From assembly GCF_020520425.1 (NCBI RefSeq), contig NC_079492.1:66517671-66581670 (forward strand): a stretch of 64,000 nucleotides of DNA, given 5' to 3'. The notes beneath the pieces were generated by a model that ran no database searches, was not told where the DNA came from, and was given only the letters and a program-made list of their open reading frames with translations. The position numbers and the translations under genes were made by a program. Within the stretch, counting starts at the first letter, position 1. Every line of letters begins with the position of its first letter. This document shows, in pieces, positions 48,201-56,845 of the stretch. The DNA is from Spinacia oleracea (taxonomy: Eukaryota > Streptophyta > Magnoliopsida > Caryophyllales > Amaranthaceae).

Positions 48201-48936
48201 TCTCTACGAACCTGTCAAAAAACACATAAAGAACATGTCGAACATTTAAAGATGGCAACAACAAACTAATCATATAATTATATAAAAAAATATCTAGCAA
48301 AGTAAATTCATTATTACCAACATCTCCGGCTTGTTTCGTTCTATCACAAATGTTTTCCAATCATCCTCTGTGATTTGATGGTAGATGTCCCAAGGCATGT
48401 CATTTGTCTGATGTTTCGGCATTTTTTCTTTCTTAGTTATCCAACGCCGCGTTAACCTGGACTTGAAAGCTCCAAAGCGTTTCGCCACACACATATGAAA
48501 ATATTTTTCTCTCCTTTTAGCCGGATCATCAATAATGTGGAACAGAAGCTGTTAATTTTATGGATAAGAGATTGTTAGAAACGTATGCTACACAAATAGA
48601 TAATCTAGGAGAATACAAATCAAGTTTTTATTCAATGTTTACCTTGGTCTCCTCCCAAAACCCCTTCTTTGTGTGTTCATCTAACGTTGAATATTCTTTC
48701 ACATTAATGTTAATTCTAGCAGCACAAGACCCAACTTGCTTCCCGTATTCTCCTGACCATTCTCCATCGGGGATTCCATATTGATTATACTGAAGATGCA
48801 TAGGCTTTTTGGCTTGAACTCCTTTTGACGGACCACGGAATTTGGTCTTTTTACTAGTGTTGGTACCTTGTGATTCCCCCGTAGGATGACTAGCTCCATC
48901 AATTCCCTGTATTTCATTATCACGATGATCATCCAT
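45204..48936 (-). CDS. CACTA accessory protein with Ulp1-type (C48) cysteine protease domain, 12 exons
   Basis: Exons on the minus strand, in order: 48936-48643, 48548-48318, 48211-47912, 47787-47365, 47262-46987, 46887-46675, 46588-46242, 46155-45952, 45859-45752, 45674-45593, 45509-45408, 45302-45204. All introns are GT..AG and all phases agree, giving 893 codons with the stop. The start is MDDHRDNEIQG. Residues ~30-275 resemble the plant En/Spm (Ptta) transposase family (QYNQYGIPDGEWSGEYGKQV; WDIYHQITEDDWKTF). Residues ~340-385 are a probable coiled coil, ~417-508 resemble DUF8039, ~509-600 are Lys/Glu/Thr-rich. The C-terminus is the protease: H765 (NHWILYVLD), D782 (YIFDSAIG), Q830 and C836 (HECGYYVM), in the H-D-Q-C order and spacing of Ulp1. 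Ulp1 enzymes cut SUMO from proteins; the role in transposition is unknown. No defect seen. Confidence 0.85.
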
Positions 48937-49130
48937 GGTAGCTACGGTCCTGCAACAAAGAAAAGAGAGCAATACTTAGTAAAGGGAGCAATACTTAGAA
49001 AAGAGAGCAAAATGCTACAATTGGCCATTTACAAAGCTATACCTAAAATAATGGCCTTATGGTATTACACCTAACATGCAAAACAATCCCAAATCAAACC
49101 TCACCTAAAAAAACAACCCAAAAAAAATCA
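48937..49130 (-). promoter_or_regulatory. Probable 5' leader of the Ulp1-domain gene
   Basis: A good acceptor (TTGCAG) lies about 17 bases before the ATG, which suggests a non-coding first exon upstream. Part of this leader (49007-49146) is duplicated at 49477-49618, so the upstream exon or promoter may exist twice. Confidence 0.4.
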
Positions 49131-49618
49131 TAACTCACCAGTTCTACGAGATCAATGCACAGAACTGATCAGAACTGACCAGTTCTGTGCACTGATCTGC
49201 ACAGTTCTGATCTGAGCTGTGCAGATCAGTGCACAGAACTGATCAGAACCTGACCAGTTTTGTGCACTGATCTGCACAGTTCTGATCTGAGCTGTGCAGA
49301 TCAATGCACAGAACTGATCAGAACTGACCAGTTCTGTGCACTGATCTGCACAGTTCTGATCTGAGCTGTGCAGATCAGTGCACAGAACTGATCAGAACTG
49401 ACCAGTTCTGTGCACTGATCTGCACAGTTCTGATCTGAGCTGTGCAGATCAGTGCACATAACTGCACAGTTCTGGGCAAAATGCTACAATTGGCCATTTA
49501 CAAAGCTATACCTAAAATAATGGCCTTATGGTATTACACCTAACATGCAAAACAATCCCAAATCAAACCTCACCTAAAAAAACAACCCAAAAAAAAAATC
49601 ATAACTCACCAGTTCTAC
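49007..49618. repeat. Direct duplication of a 140-bp block with a palindromic array between
   Basis: GCAAAATGCTACAATTGGCC.. to ..CATAACTCACCAGTTCTACG at 49007-49146 recurs at 49477-49618 almost unchanged. The space between is filled by ~74-bp TGATCTGCACAG units. Confidence 0.9.
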
Positions 49619-50000
49619 GCACTGATCTGCACAGCTCAGATCAGAACTGTGCAGATCAATGCATAGAACTGATCAGAACTGACCAGTTCTGTGCACTGAT
49701 CTGCACAGTTCTGATCTGAACTGTGCAGATCAATGCACAGAACTGATCAGAACTGACCAGTTCTGTGCACTGATCTGCACAGTTCTGAACTGAGCTTTGC
49801 AGATCAGTGCACAGAACTGATCAGAACTGACCAGTTCTGTGCACTGATCTGCACAGTTCTGATCTGAGCTGTGCAGATCAGTGCACAGAACTGATCATAA
49901 CTGACCAGTTCTGTGCACTGATCTGCACAGTTCTGATCTGAGCTGTGCAGATCAGTGCACATAACTGCACAGTTCTGATCAGTGCATATTCCTTGTGCTA
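49147..50000. repeat. Palindromic ~74-bp tandem array (left arm)
   Basis: Units of CTGATCAGAACTGACCAG, TTCTGTGCACTGATCTGCAC and AGTTCTGATCTGAGCTGTGC then AGATCAGTGCAC. Each unit is itself near-palindromic through GTGCACTGATCTGCACAG / CTGTGCAGATCAGTGCAC. Short open frames through it (49528-49719 plus, 49804-50031 minus) are repeats (DQNCAVMCTDLHSS) and not genes. Confidence 0.95.
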
Positions 50001-50215
50001 CTTGCAGTTCTCGTGGATTGATAAAATGCAATATATGTCAAATTTGATTCCTGGTCTAATTTGATGATTCTGGAGTTCAAATCTTCACCTTCAAACATGT
50101 AAATTACACCATACTGTAAGCAAAGTATCAAATTGTAAACAAAGTCATCTTCAAAACGGTTTTTATGTACTTATCCATCATCAACCACCAGAAAGCAAAC
50201 ATCAGAAACTAAGTT
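49603..50215. repeat. Left arm of the inverted repeat around the TNP2 gene
   Basis: Reverse-complement match to 54110-54720. From the inside out: the pair TTTCTGATGTTTGCTTTCTG / CAGAAAGCAAACATCAGAAA, then the GTAAATTACACCATACTGTA region, the palindromic array, and AACTCACCAGTTCTAC. The arms are about 0.6 kb each; the spacer is about 3.9 kb. Confidence 0.9.
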
Positions 50216-50682
50216 ACCAATCACAAAGCCATGCAAACAAGAACAGGTAATTGATATTATTAGACAAAATGTACTGAAAACTAACCTAGGAAAATTCAAC
50301 TGCAATTTCTGCAACCTGTGCTTGGAACCTGGCTCACATAAGAGGATACGACATTCACCAAGTTTACACCTGTGTGAAAAAACCAGATAAAGTTAGTCAA
50401 GTTATTAGAAGTATCAGACTCTCAGTAACTTAAATAGGAGGGATAAAGTAGGAGACTATCACTGCAATTCCTCTTCACAATACAAGTGGCAATTGATTGG
50501 GGTTGAATTTTTAGAAAAAAAATATGAATTAATATCCACAAGTATCCTTCACTATTCAAATTTAAGTAGTCAAGATAACAAAAATTCCAAGGCGCACAGG
50601 CTTTCAGATATGAATAGAAAGAACAAAGTCAAAAACTTCAACAATGCATCAGAAGTGAAGCCCGAACTTACACATGTATGTT
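50216..50682. other. Downstream flank of TNP2
   Basis: AT-rich, between the left arm and the TNP2 stop codon. Probably the TNP2 3' UTR and terminator region; nothing else seen. Confidence 0.5.
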
Positions 50683-53600
50683 TCAATTACGATTCGTAAC
50701 CCATATTCCTTCCGTATGATCTGTACGCATATGATTAGTATTATTTGCATCCTCCTCTTCTGGCAATGGTTGAACAACCATTGGTAACGGAGGTGTGTCA
50801 TCATACTCATCATACTCATCTTCATCTACAACATCATCAATACCCAAAATATGTCTTTTTCCTTGGGCAACAACACGCCATCTAGGATCAATATTGTCAA
50901 CCACATAAAAAACTTGCTTAGCTAGTGATGCTAGAATGAATGGCTCGTCACTGTCACTTAGTCGATCAAAATTCACCAAGGTTAAACCCGGGAAAATTTC
51001 ATCTCGCTTCACACCATTTTGGTTGTTAGCCCACTGACACCGAAAAACAGGGATCACAAAATAGGTATAATCAAGCTCCCATATTTCTTCGATAACACCA
51101 TAATATGATTGTGTTGAATCAACCGGCCTTTTATCCTTAGCGCTTGCATAGACCCTAGATGATGCAACAACCTTTACTCCACTATTTTGCACTACACTCT
51201 TTTCATCTTGCCTTCTAGTGTAGAATGTGAACCCATTGATATCATATCCTTCAAAAGATCGAACACATAGTCGAGGACCTCGAGATAACCACTTGATCGT
51301 ATCAGAAACATCATGGTCTTGTTTCTTTCCAACTTCCTTCTTAAACCATTCAATAAATGTGCGATTATGTTCCCGCATCAACGCTCTTTCCTTCAACTTA
51401 GGATTACAATGTTGAAATTCAAGCAGATGCTTTTCTAAATAAGGATGAACCTCTGTAAGATGCTGCAACACACAAAGATGTGCCTTCTTCTTCCTCTCCG
51501 ATGGAGGAGATATCACATTTTTACCAATTACTCCCTCCCCTGCGAGCCTACCAACATGTCGAGATTTTGGAAGTCCTATTGGTTCAAGGCTTGACAAAAA
51601 CTCAGCTAGATATCCAGAAATCTCTTCTTTAAGGACTCCCCGAATGATACTACCCTCTGGATTAGCCGGATTCCTTGCTTTGTCCTTTAAAGTCTTAAAA
51701 AATCTCTCAAAAGGATACATCCATCTTAAGAACACCGGACCACATAACTTGACTTCGCGAACTAAATGGACAATCAAATGCACCATTATATCAAAGAAAG
51801 AAGGCGGAAAATACATTTCAAATCGACATAGAGTTTCAACAACATCATTGTGCAAAGCATCCAAAGTCTCCGGATCAATCACCTTAGCACATATGGAATT
51901 GAAAAACAAACAAAGTTTTGTTATAACATGTCTCACGTGTTTCGGCAATATCCCACGAAGTGCAATTGGCAAAAATACATTAATCAGTGCATGACAATCA
52001 TGAGACTTCATACCAATCAACCTAAGGTCCGAGAGAGACACTAGGCGCTTAACATTCGACGAATATCCCGAGGGAACCTTAATGCCATGTAAGCACTCAC
52101 AAAACTTCTTCTTCTCCTTTCTCGACATTGTGTAACACGCTGGAGGCAGAAAGGTCTTTGTACCATCCTTTTTTTTAACAGGCCACAAATCTGGTCGAAT
52201 ATTCTTCTTTTTCATATCTTTCCGCACATTCTCATTGTCCTTGGTCTTTCCTGGTATGTTTAGCAAAGTCCCGATGATAGCATCGCACACATTTTTCTCA
52301 ATGTGCATTACATCGAGACAATGCCTAACCGACAAATCTTTCCAGTAGGGAAGATCCCATAATGGAGACACTTTCTTCCATAAAACACCCTTTTTAGACT
52401 TGGACTTGAAGCACTTACCGTATTTGGTTTCAACATTTTTGATACGTTCATAAACTTGTGATCCTGTCAAAGGTGTACGAGCTACTCCTTCCTCGGTGAA
52501 CCCATTGAATTCCTTCTTCTTCTTACGATAAGGATGATATCGACTAAGGTGCTTCCTGAAATCTGGGTAGATATTTTTCTTGAAATGATCCAACCGTGTG
52601 GGCTTCATGTCCTCTTCACATATAGGGCATGCTTGTTCTCCTTTGGTTTTGTACCCAGACAAGTTTCCATAGGCCGGAAAATCATTTATGGTACAGAAAA
52701 CCATTGCCCGCAATGTAAAGTTTGAGTTGGTGTGAGCATCGAACATTGGAACACCTTCATTCCACAACAATTTCAAATCATCTATGAGTGGAGCGAGATA
52801 CACATCTATATCATGTCCTGGCTGCTTAGGCCCTGAGATGAGGAGTGACAACATGATATACTTGCGTTTCATACACAACCATGGAGGAAGATTGTAAATT
52901 GCAAGAAGAACCGGCCAAGTGCTATGCTGACTACTCAGAGAGCCGTATGGATTCATCCCATCTGTACATAGAGCAAGTCTCAGATTTCTAACCTCCTTGC
53001 CAAATTCAGGATACTTCTTATCAATAGTTCTCCATTGAGGAGAATCAGCCGGATGTCTAAGGAATTCATCTTTCTTCCTCCCTTCCGCATGCCACCTCAG
53101 ATACTTAGCATTCTTCTTTACGGAGAACAAGCGCTCAAACCTAGGTATGATCGGAAGATACCACAATACCTTGGCGGGCGGTCCCCTCTTAGCTGAATTG
53201 GCCCCTTTACGCTTGTAACGCGACATAGAACACGTTGGACACTTATCCAAATTTTCATACTCTTTTCTGTAAAGAATACAATCATTTGGGCAAGCATCTA
53301 TCTTGACGGCCTCTAAGCCTAAGGGATTCGTCAATTTGTTGGCATAATAGGCAGAGGTGGGAATGTCATTGCCATCGGGAAACCAAAGACCTAGTCGTTT
53401 CAATAATTTCGTGAAACTTTCTTCGGTCCAACCACTCTCCGCTTTCAAGTTGGAAAGTGATGCCACACATTCTAACAATTTGAATTTTGTACACCCAGGG
53501 TACAAAGGCGTCTCAGCAGCCTTTAATACCTGCTCGAGTATGTGAGGTCGTTCATTCAAGTGATCTTTCACCGCATCCATCATTTCATTTATTTCATTAT

Positions 53601-53970
53601 CTTCTTGCTCATCATCATCCATCTCATTATTCTCAGAAATATCAGAATCACTCTCATCACTCTCATCACTCTCTGCCAGAACATCAAATTCATTCACACT
53701 AGAACTTGGACGATCAAGTATTTTCTCACCATGCCAAAACCAGACATGGTAATCTTGCTTAAACCCACGACGAAATAAATGATCCTCAATTTCATCAATA
53801 TCAGCTAACCGCCTTACATTGTTACAATCACGGCAAGGACAATAGATCTTTGCGGCTTTCGTATTCCGTTGGTGTGCTAAAGCACATCTAAGGAACTCCT
53901 CAACCCCACTCAAGTATTCCACCGTAGTATGGTCACCGTACATCCAACGACGACTCATTTCTAATAACAC
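50683..53970 (-). CDS. TNP2-type CACTA transposase
   Basis: Single open frame of 1,095 codons; the first ATG is at 53970 and the fifth codon (53958, MSRRWMYGDH) is the more likely start. TNP2/TnpD-like proteins bind and cut the element ends. Order: transposase-associated domain at about 5-85 (SRRWMYGD, YCPCRDCNN, HLFRRGF, YHVWFWHGE); Transposase_21 region at about 225-620 (ACPNDCILYRKEYENLDKCP, FNGFT, CPICEEDM, SVRHCLDVMHIEKNVCDA); DUF4218 at about 660-800 (MKSHDCHALI, FEMYFPPSFFDIMVHL, FLRWMYPFERFFKTLK); DUF4216 at about 955-1040 (YYGVIEEIWELDY, PVFRCQW). The ends are acidic (residues 102-140 and 1057-1085). No frameshift or stop and no intron, whereas many TNP2 genes have introns. It sits between inverted repeats. 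It looks functional on paper. Confidence 0.93.
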   Translation of the reverse strand: MLLEMSRRWMYGDHTTVEYLSGVEEFLRCALAHQRNTKAAKIYCPCRDCNNVRRLADIDEIEDHLFRRGFKQDYHVWFWHGEKILDRPSSSVNEFDVLAESDESDESDSDISENNEMDDDEQEDNEINEMMDAVKDHLNERPHILEQVLKAAETPLYPGCTKFKLLECVASLSNLKAESGWTEESFTKLLKRLGLWFPDGNDIPTSAYYANKLTNPLGLEAVKIDACPNDCILYRKEYENLDKCPTCSMSRYKRKGANSAKRGPPAKVLWYLPIIPRFERLFSVKKNAKYLRWHAEGRKKDEFLRHPADSPQWRTIDKKYPEFGKEVRNLRLALCTDGMNPYGSLSSQHSTWPVLLAIYNLPPWLCMKRKYIMLSLLISGPKQPGHDIDVYLAPLIDDLKLLWNEGVPMFDAHTNSNFTLRAMVFCTINDFPAYGNLSGYKTKGEQACPICEEDMKPTRLDHFKKNIYPDFRKHLSRYHPYRKKKKEFNGFTEEGVARTPLTGSQVYERIKNVETKYGKCFKSKSKKGVLWKKVSPLWDLPYWKDLSVRHCLDVMHIEKNVCDAIIGTLLNIPGKTKDNENVRKDMKKKNIRPDLWPVKKKDGTKTFLPPACYTMSRKEKKKFCECLHGIKVPSGYSSNVKRLVSLSDLRLIGMKSHDCHALINVFLPIALRGILPKHVRHVITKLCLFFNSICAKVIDPETLDALHNDVVETLCRFEMYFPPSFFDIMVHLIVHLVREVKLCGPVFLRWMYPFERFFKTLKDKARNPANPEGSIIRGVLKEEISGYLAEFLSSLEPIGLPKSRHVGRLAGEGVIGKNVISPPSERKKKAHLCVLQHLTEVHPYLEKHLLEFQHCNPKLKERALMREHNRTFIEWFKKEVGKKQDHDVSDTIKWLSRGPRLCVRSFEGYDINGFTFYTRRQDEKSVVQNSGVKVVASSRVYASAKDKRPVDSTQSYYGVIEEIWELDYTYFVIPVFRCQWANNQNGVKRDEIFPGLTLVNFDRLSDSDEPFILASLAKQVFYVVDNIDPRWRVVAQGKRHILGIDDVVDEDEYDEYDDTPPLPMVVQPLPEEEDANNTNHMRTDHTEGIWVTNRN

Positions 53971-54109
53971 AAGGTTTTACACAGAATTAGATAAATCAAG
54001 CCACAAATTCTTAATTTTGACACAAGAACTATACTAGCTTGGCATAAGATCTTTGTTCTCTAATGATGCAATCTTAATTTTGACACACGAACTATACTAG
54101 CTTAGTTTC
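53971..54109 (-). promoter_or_regulatory. Upstream region of TNP2
   Basis: About 140 bases between the ATG and the right inverted-repeat arm. Contains a short direct repeat (CTTAATTTTGACACAAGAACTATACTAGCTT / CTTAATTTTGACACACGAAC..). No TATA box stands out, so the promoter may lie in or beyond the inverted repeat. Confidence 0.35.
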
Positions 54110-54720
54110 TGATGTTTGCTTTCTGGTGGTTGATGATGGATAAGTACATAAAAACCGTTTTGAAGATGACTTTGTTTACAATTTGATACTTTGCTTACAG
54201 TATGGTGTAATTTACATGTTTGAAGGTGTAATTTACATGCATGAAGTACTGTTTTAGCTTCTCAGTGCACTGATCAGTTCTGTTCTGTGCACTGATCTGC
54301 ACTGCCCAGATCAGAACTGTGCAGATCAGTGGACAAAACTGATCAGAACTGTGCAGTTATGTGCACTGATCTGCACAGCTCAGATCAGAACTGTGCAGAT
54401 CAGTGCACAGAACTGGTCAGTTCTGATCAGTTCTGTGCACTGATCTGCACAGCTCAGATCAGAACTGTGCAGATCAGTGCACAGAACTGGTCAGTTCTGA
54501 TCAGTTCTGTGCACTGATCTGCACAGCTCAGATCAGAACTGTGCAGATCAGTGCACAAAACTGGTCAGTTCTGATCAGTTCTGTGCATTGATCTGCACAG
54601 CTCAGATCAGAACTGTGCAGATCAGTGCACAGAACTGGTCAGTTCTGATCAGTTCTGTGCATTGATCTGCACAGTTCTGATCTGAGCTGTGCAGATCAGT
54701 GCGTAGAACTGGTGAGTTAA
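54110..54720. repeat. Right arm of the inverted repeat around the TNP2 gene
   Basis: Inverted match of 49603-50215, including about six near-palindromic units with GTGCACTGATCTGCACAG. Ends at GTAGAACTGGTGAGTT. Confidence 0.9.
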
Positions 54721-54751
54721 AAAAAACTAAGATTTGGTTTTAAGTCCAAAC

Positions 54752-54940
54752 CTTGGTCTGATGGCTGATTCTTCTATTGCAAAATGAGGAATAGATGGAT
54801 ATAAGGAAGACAGGGTTGAATAGCTTGGTCTGAAGTTCCTCGAGAACTGGCACCAAGAAGCATAAAACAGAACATCTACACAGTCCTGATTGAGGTTGTA
54901 CACCAAATGCAGCGCTTTTTGCAATGATGCTTCATCTCCC
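54752..54940 (-). pseudogene. Captured exon of a 5'-adenylylsulfate reductase-like (APRL) gene
   Basis: On the minus strand an exon runs from after TTTTCAAG (acceptor, about 54941) to the donor CCAAG/GTTTGG (about 54751). It reads GDEASLQKALHLVYNLNQ, then VDVLFYASWCQFSRNFRPSY, then SSLYPSIPHFAIEESAIRP. This is the thioredoxin-like core of plant APR-like proteins, where a single active cysteine (YASWC) replaces CxxC. Intact splice sites show that genomic DNA, not cDNA, was copied. Only this exon is recognisable, so it is a gene fragment, in the same orientation as TNP2 and upstream of it. It could be spliced into a chimeric RNA. Confidence 0.85.
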
Positions 54941-55493
54941 TTGAAAATTAGAAGTAAGCAAATGCTATTAGATTTAGTTGAAAAGTAACAGAAAGGAAAA
55001 AGCTCCACATAAAATAACATAGCTATAGAATCTCCTAATTTGGTTATTAAAGTCCTTTCTTAAGTTAAATATCAAACCACAGTTTGTTTCCATGCAACAT
55101 GATGGATAACTGAATGAGCCCCTATGCATGCAACTATGCAAGAGTTAAGCTACAAGCACCTGGCACTACTCATACTCAGCCATAGTCAAAAGCCTTGTAA
55201 GTAGAACTAGTTAATATGAGACTGGTCCTCGGCAAAGGAAGAGGCACGGAGGTTTGCTGCGGACTGTGCATACATTTTCAAATTTTGACAGGTGCTCGAC
55301 GACCTGGCTTGATTAAATTTTTAACCAAGAAACAAAAAAAGACTAAAAAAATCTCTAGGGGGGCAGACTAGTTTTTTTCACACCGTTAACATAATACTTG
55401 CAATAAAGAAGTGTTTACAATCTGCGTTATTATCAGATACTGTAGCAGGCTATATCAGGTACACCAGCTGGTTGCATCAGGTACACCAGCTGG
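54941..55493 (-). other. CACTA interior between captured exons
   Basis: AT-rich and intron-like. A short direct duplication (TCAGGTACACCAGCTGGTTG, about 55455-55495) lies beside the MATE fragment. No other exon recognised. Confidence 0.5.
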
Positions 55494-55673
55494 TTGAGCT
55501 GCTGCGAGCCCAAACCACAGACCGATAAATCCAACCTTGACCGAAAATGCCATAACAACTAGTACAGGCAATGCAACCAAGTAGAAGGTGACAAAGTTTA
55601 TTGTTGCACCTATTTTAGTCCTTGTTGAACCTGTCAAAGCCCCACAGGCAGTTGTCTATGGACAGTTTCCGAT
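55494..55673 (-). pseudogene. Captured exon of a MATE (DTX) efflux transporter gene
   Basis: On the minus strand an acceptor (TTTTGTGAG, about 55674) is followed by GNCP, a TAG stop where glutamine is normal, then TTACGALTGSTRTKIGA and NFVTFYLVALPVLVVMAFSVKVGF, then GLWFGLAAAQ. This matches the exon of plant MATE transporters of the DTX48-51 type that carries the GNCPQTT..CG motif and the next membrane helix. The family exports organic solutes across the plasma or organelle membranes. The stop near 55656-55658 shows decay or lack of selection. After GLAAAQ the sequence diverges (PAGVPD) at a short duplication. A fragment only, on the same strand as the other captured exon. Confidence 0.85.
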
Positions 55674-56334
55674 CTCACAAAACCCCAGAATAGGAACTCA
55701 ACAATAGCAAGAGCAATATTGTAGCATAATAAAAATGGAACTAAAAGAACTTGAAAATCAAAGCAGCAGCAACAACAGTCTCCACTGTCATACATCAGAA
55801 TATTGTAGATAAGCGTGTACAAAAAACATCACAATATACTATAGTGAATACATCAAGCTATGGTAATTTTAGAGCCTATAAAGCTACAATCCAATATCAA
55901 CGATTAGTTTACATCATTAATAAACTATCAATATTACAATGAACACATGAGTATATTTTATGCAGACATATTTTCAACAGATTCATATCGATTCGCTCCA
56001 CTTAAAAGTTCAAACACTTCATTTCATCTGCATACTTTGGATCGAGCTACTCACATAGCTTACATAAACCATCACCATAAAAGAGACCTTCATCATTTAG
56101 ACACAAAACCCATATCACTAACTTCTATTTTGTAACTGAACTAGAAAAATTTAACCTAACATCTATTTTGTAACTGAACTAGAAAAACCACAAATATCAA
56201 ACCCTAATTTGTAAATTCATCCAATATTGAAACATTAGCCTAAATTCTCTGCATAATCAACTCATTATGCTCAACTAATTGAAGAGAAACTGAATTTTAA
56301 GACCAAGCAAAACAAGAATCAATTATAACCTAAC
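55674..56334 (-). other. CACTA interior, intron-like
   Basis: AT-rich. Directly repeated TAACATCTATTTTGTAACTGAACTAGAAAAA pieces (about 56125-56185) are the only internal structure. No coding signal. Confidence 0.5.
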
Positions 56335-56560
56335 CTTGATATATTGCGGCACTGTGTGAAACAGAGTCAACCGAGATAGGGAAGACGACGGTGGGGAAAC
56401 TCTCCTTCAGATGGTGGTGGTGGAGCCGCGCGGTGAGGAAGGTGGTGGTGGTGGTTATGGTGGTGGTGGAGTCGCGCGGTGAAGAGAAGAGATGTGAAGA
56501 GAAGAGAAGTGAAGAGAAGAGAAGCTTATCGATCTGTACGTTTGGCGGTGGTTTTATTTT
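56335..56560 (-). promoter_or_regulatory. Leader-like exon near the right end of the CACTA
   Basis: On the minus strand a CT-rich and CCACCACC-rich segment ends at ATATCAAG/GTTAGG, a good donor at about 56334. This looks like a 5' UTR first exon and could start transcripts reading leftward through the captured exons and TNP2. It may be the original TE promoter or a third captured fragment. Confidence 0.45.
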
Positions 56561-56574
56561 TTTAAAATTTAATG

Positions 56575-56818
56575 TAGCCTATTGAGGCGGGCAATTAAAA
56601 GCCCCCTTCAACAGATAGACCCTATTGAGGCGGGCAATTAAAAGCCCCCTTCAACAGCTTCTATCTATTGAGGCGGGCAAGTAAAGCCCCCTTCAACAGC
56701 TTCTGTAGAAGCGAACACTAAAAAAGCCCGCCTCAACAGAATAGTAAAATATTTGACCCGCGTTGACTAAGTAGCTATTGAGGCGCGCTTATGTATGCCC
56801 CCCTCAACAAGGGGGCTA
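56575..56818. repeat. CACTA right subterminal repeats
   Basis: Four to five units of CTATTGAGGCGGGCAATTAA followed by AAGCCCCCTTCAACAG, as facing pairs, plus a final pair next to the terminus. The same motif as at the left end. Confidence 0.88.
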
Positions 56819-56842
56819 CAACAGGGGTTTTTTCCACTAGTG
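56819..56842. repeat. CACTA right terminal inverted repeat
   Basis: On the minus strand CACTAGTGGAAAAAA then CCCCTGTTG, matching the left end with two mismatches in 24. Followed by the ATA duplication. Confidence 0.95.
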
Positions 56843-56845
56843 ATA

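Larger units (their letters stand above)
40915..56842 (-). mobile_element. Complete CACTA (En/Spm) DNA transposon, 15.9 kb
   Basis: Both ends begin CACTAGTGGAAAAAA, exact for 15 bp and matching at 22 of 24. They are flanked by ATA on each side (40912-40914 and 56843-56845), the 3-bp target duplication of this superfamily. Both subterminal regions carry many TTGAGG(C/G)GGGC units in both orientations. Inside, left to right: a 161-bp tandem array, a 12-exon Ulp1-domain gene, repeat arrays, a TNP2 transposase gene, an inverted repeat arm, two captured host exons and a leader-like exon. Genes read on the minus strand. It interrupts gypsy copy B and its coding looks intact, so it is younger than its host and may be autonomous. 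Confidence 0.96.

Noticed and set aside
49528-54517. Cys-rich frames (DQNCAVMCTDLHSS repeats) resembling small secreted proteins
   Set aside because: They are read from the palindromic TGATCTGCACAG arrays and appear on both strands.
54752-55673. APR-like and MATE exons as remnants of resident host genes
   Set aside because: They lie inside the CACTA ends, next to each other though unrelated, and each is a single exon; capture by the transposon is simpler.
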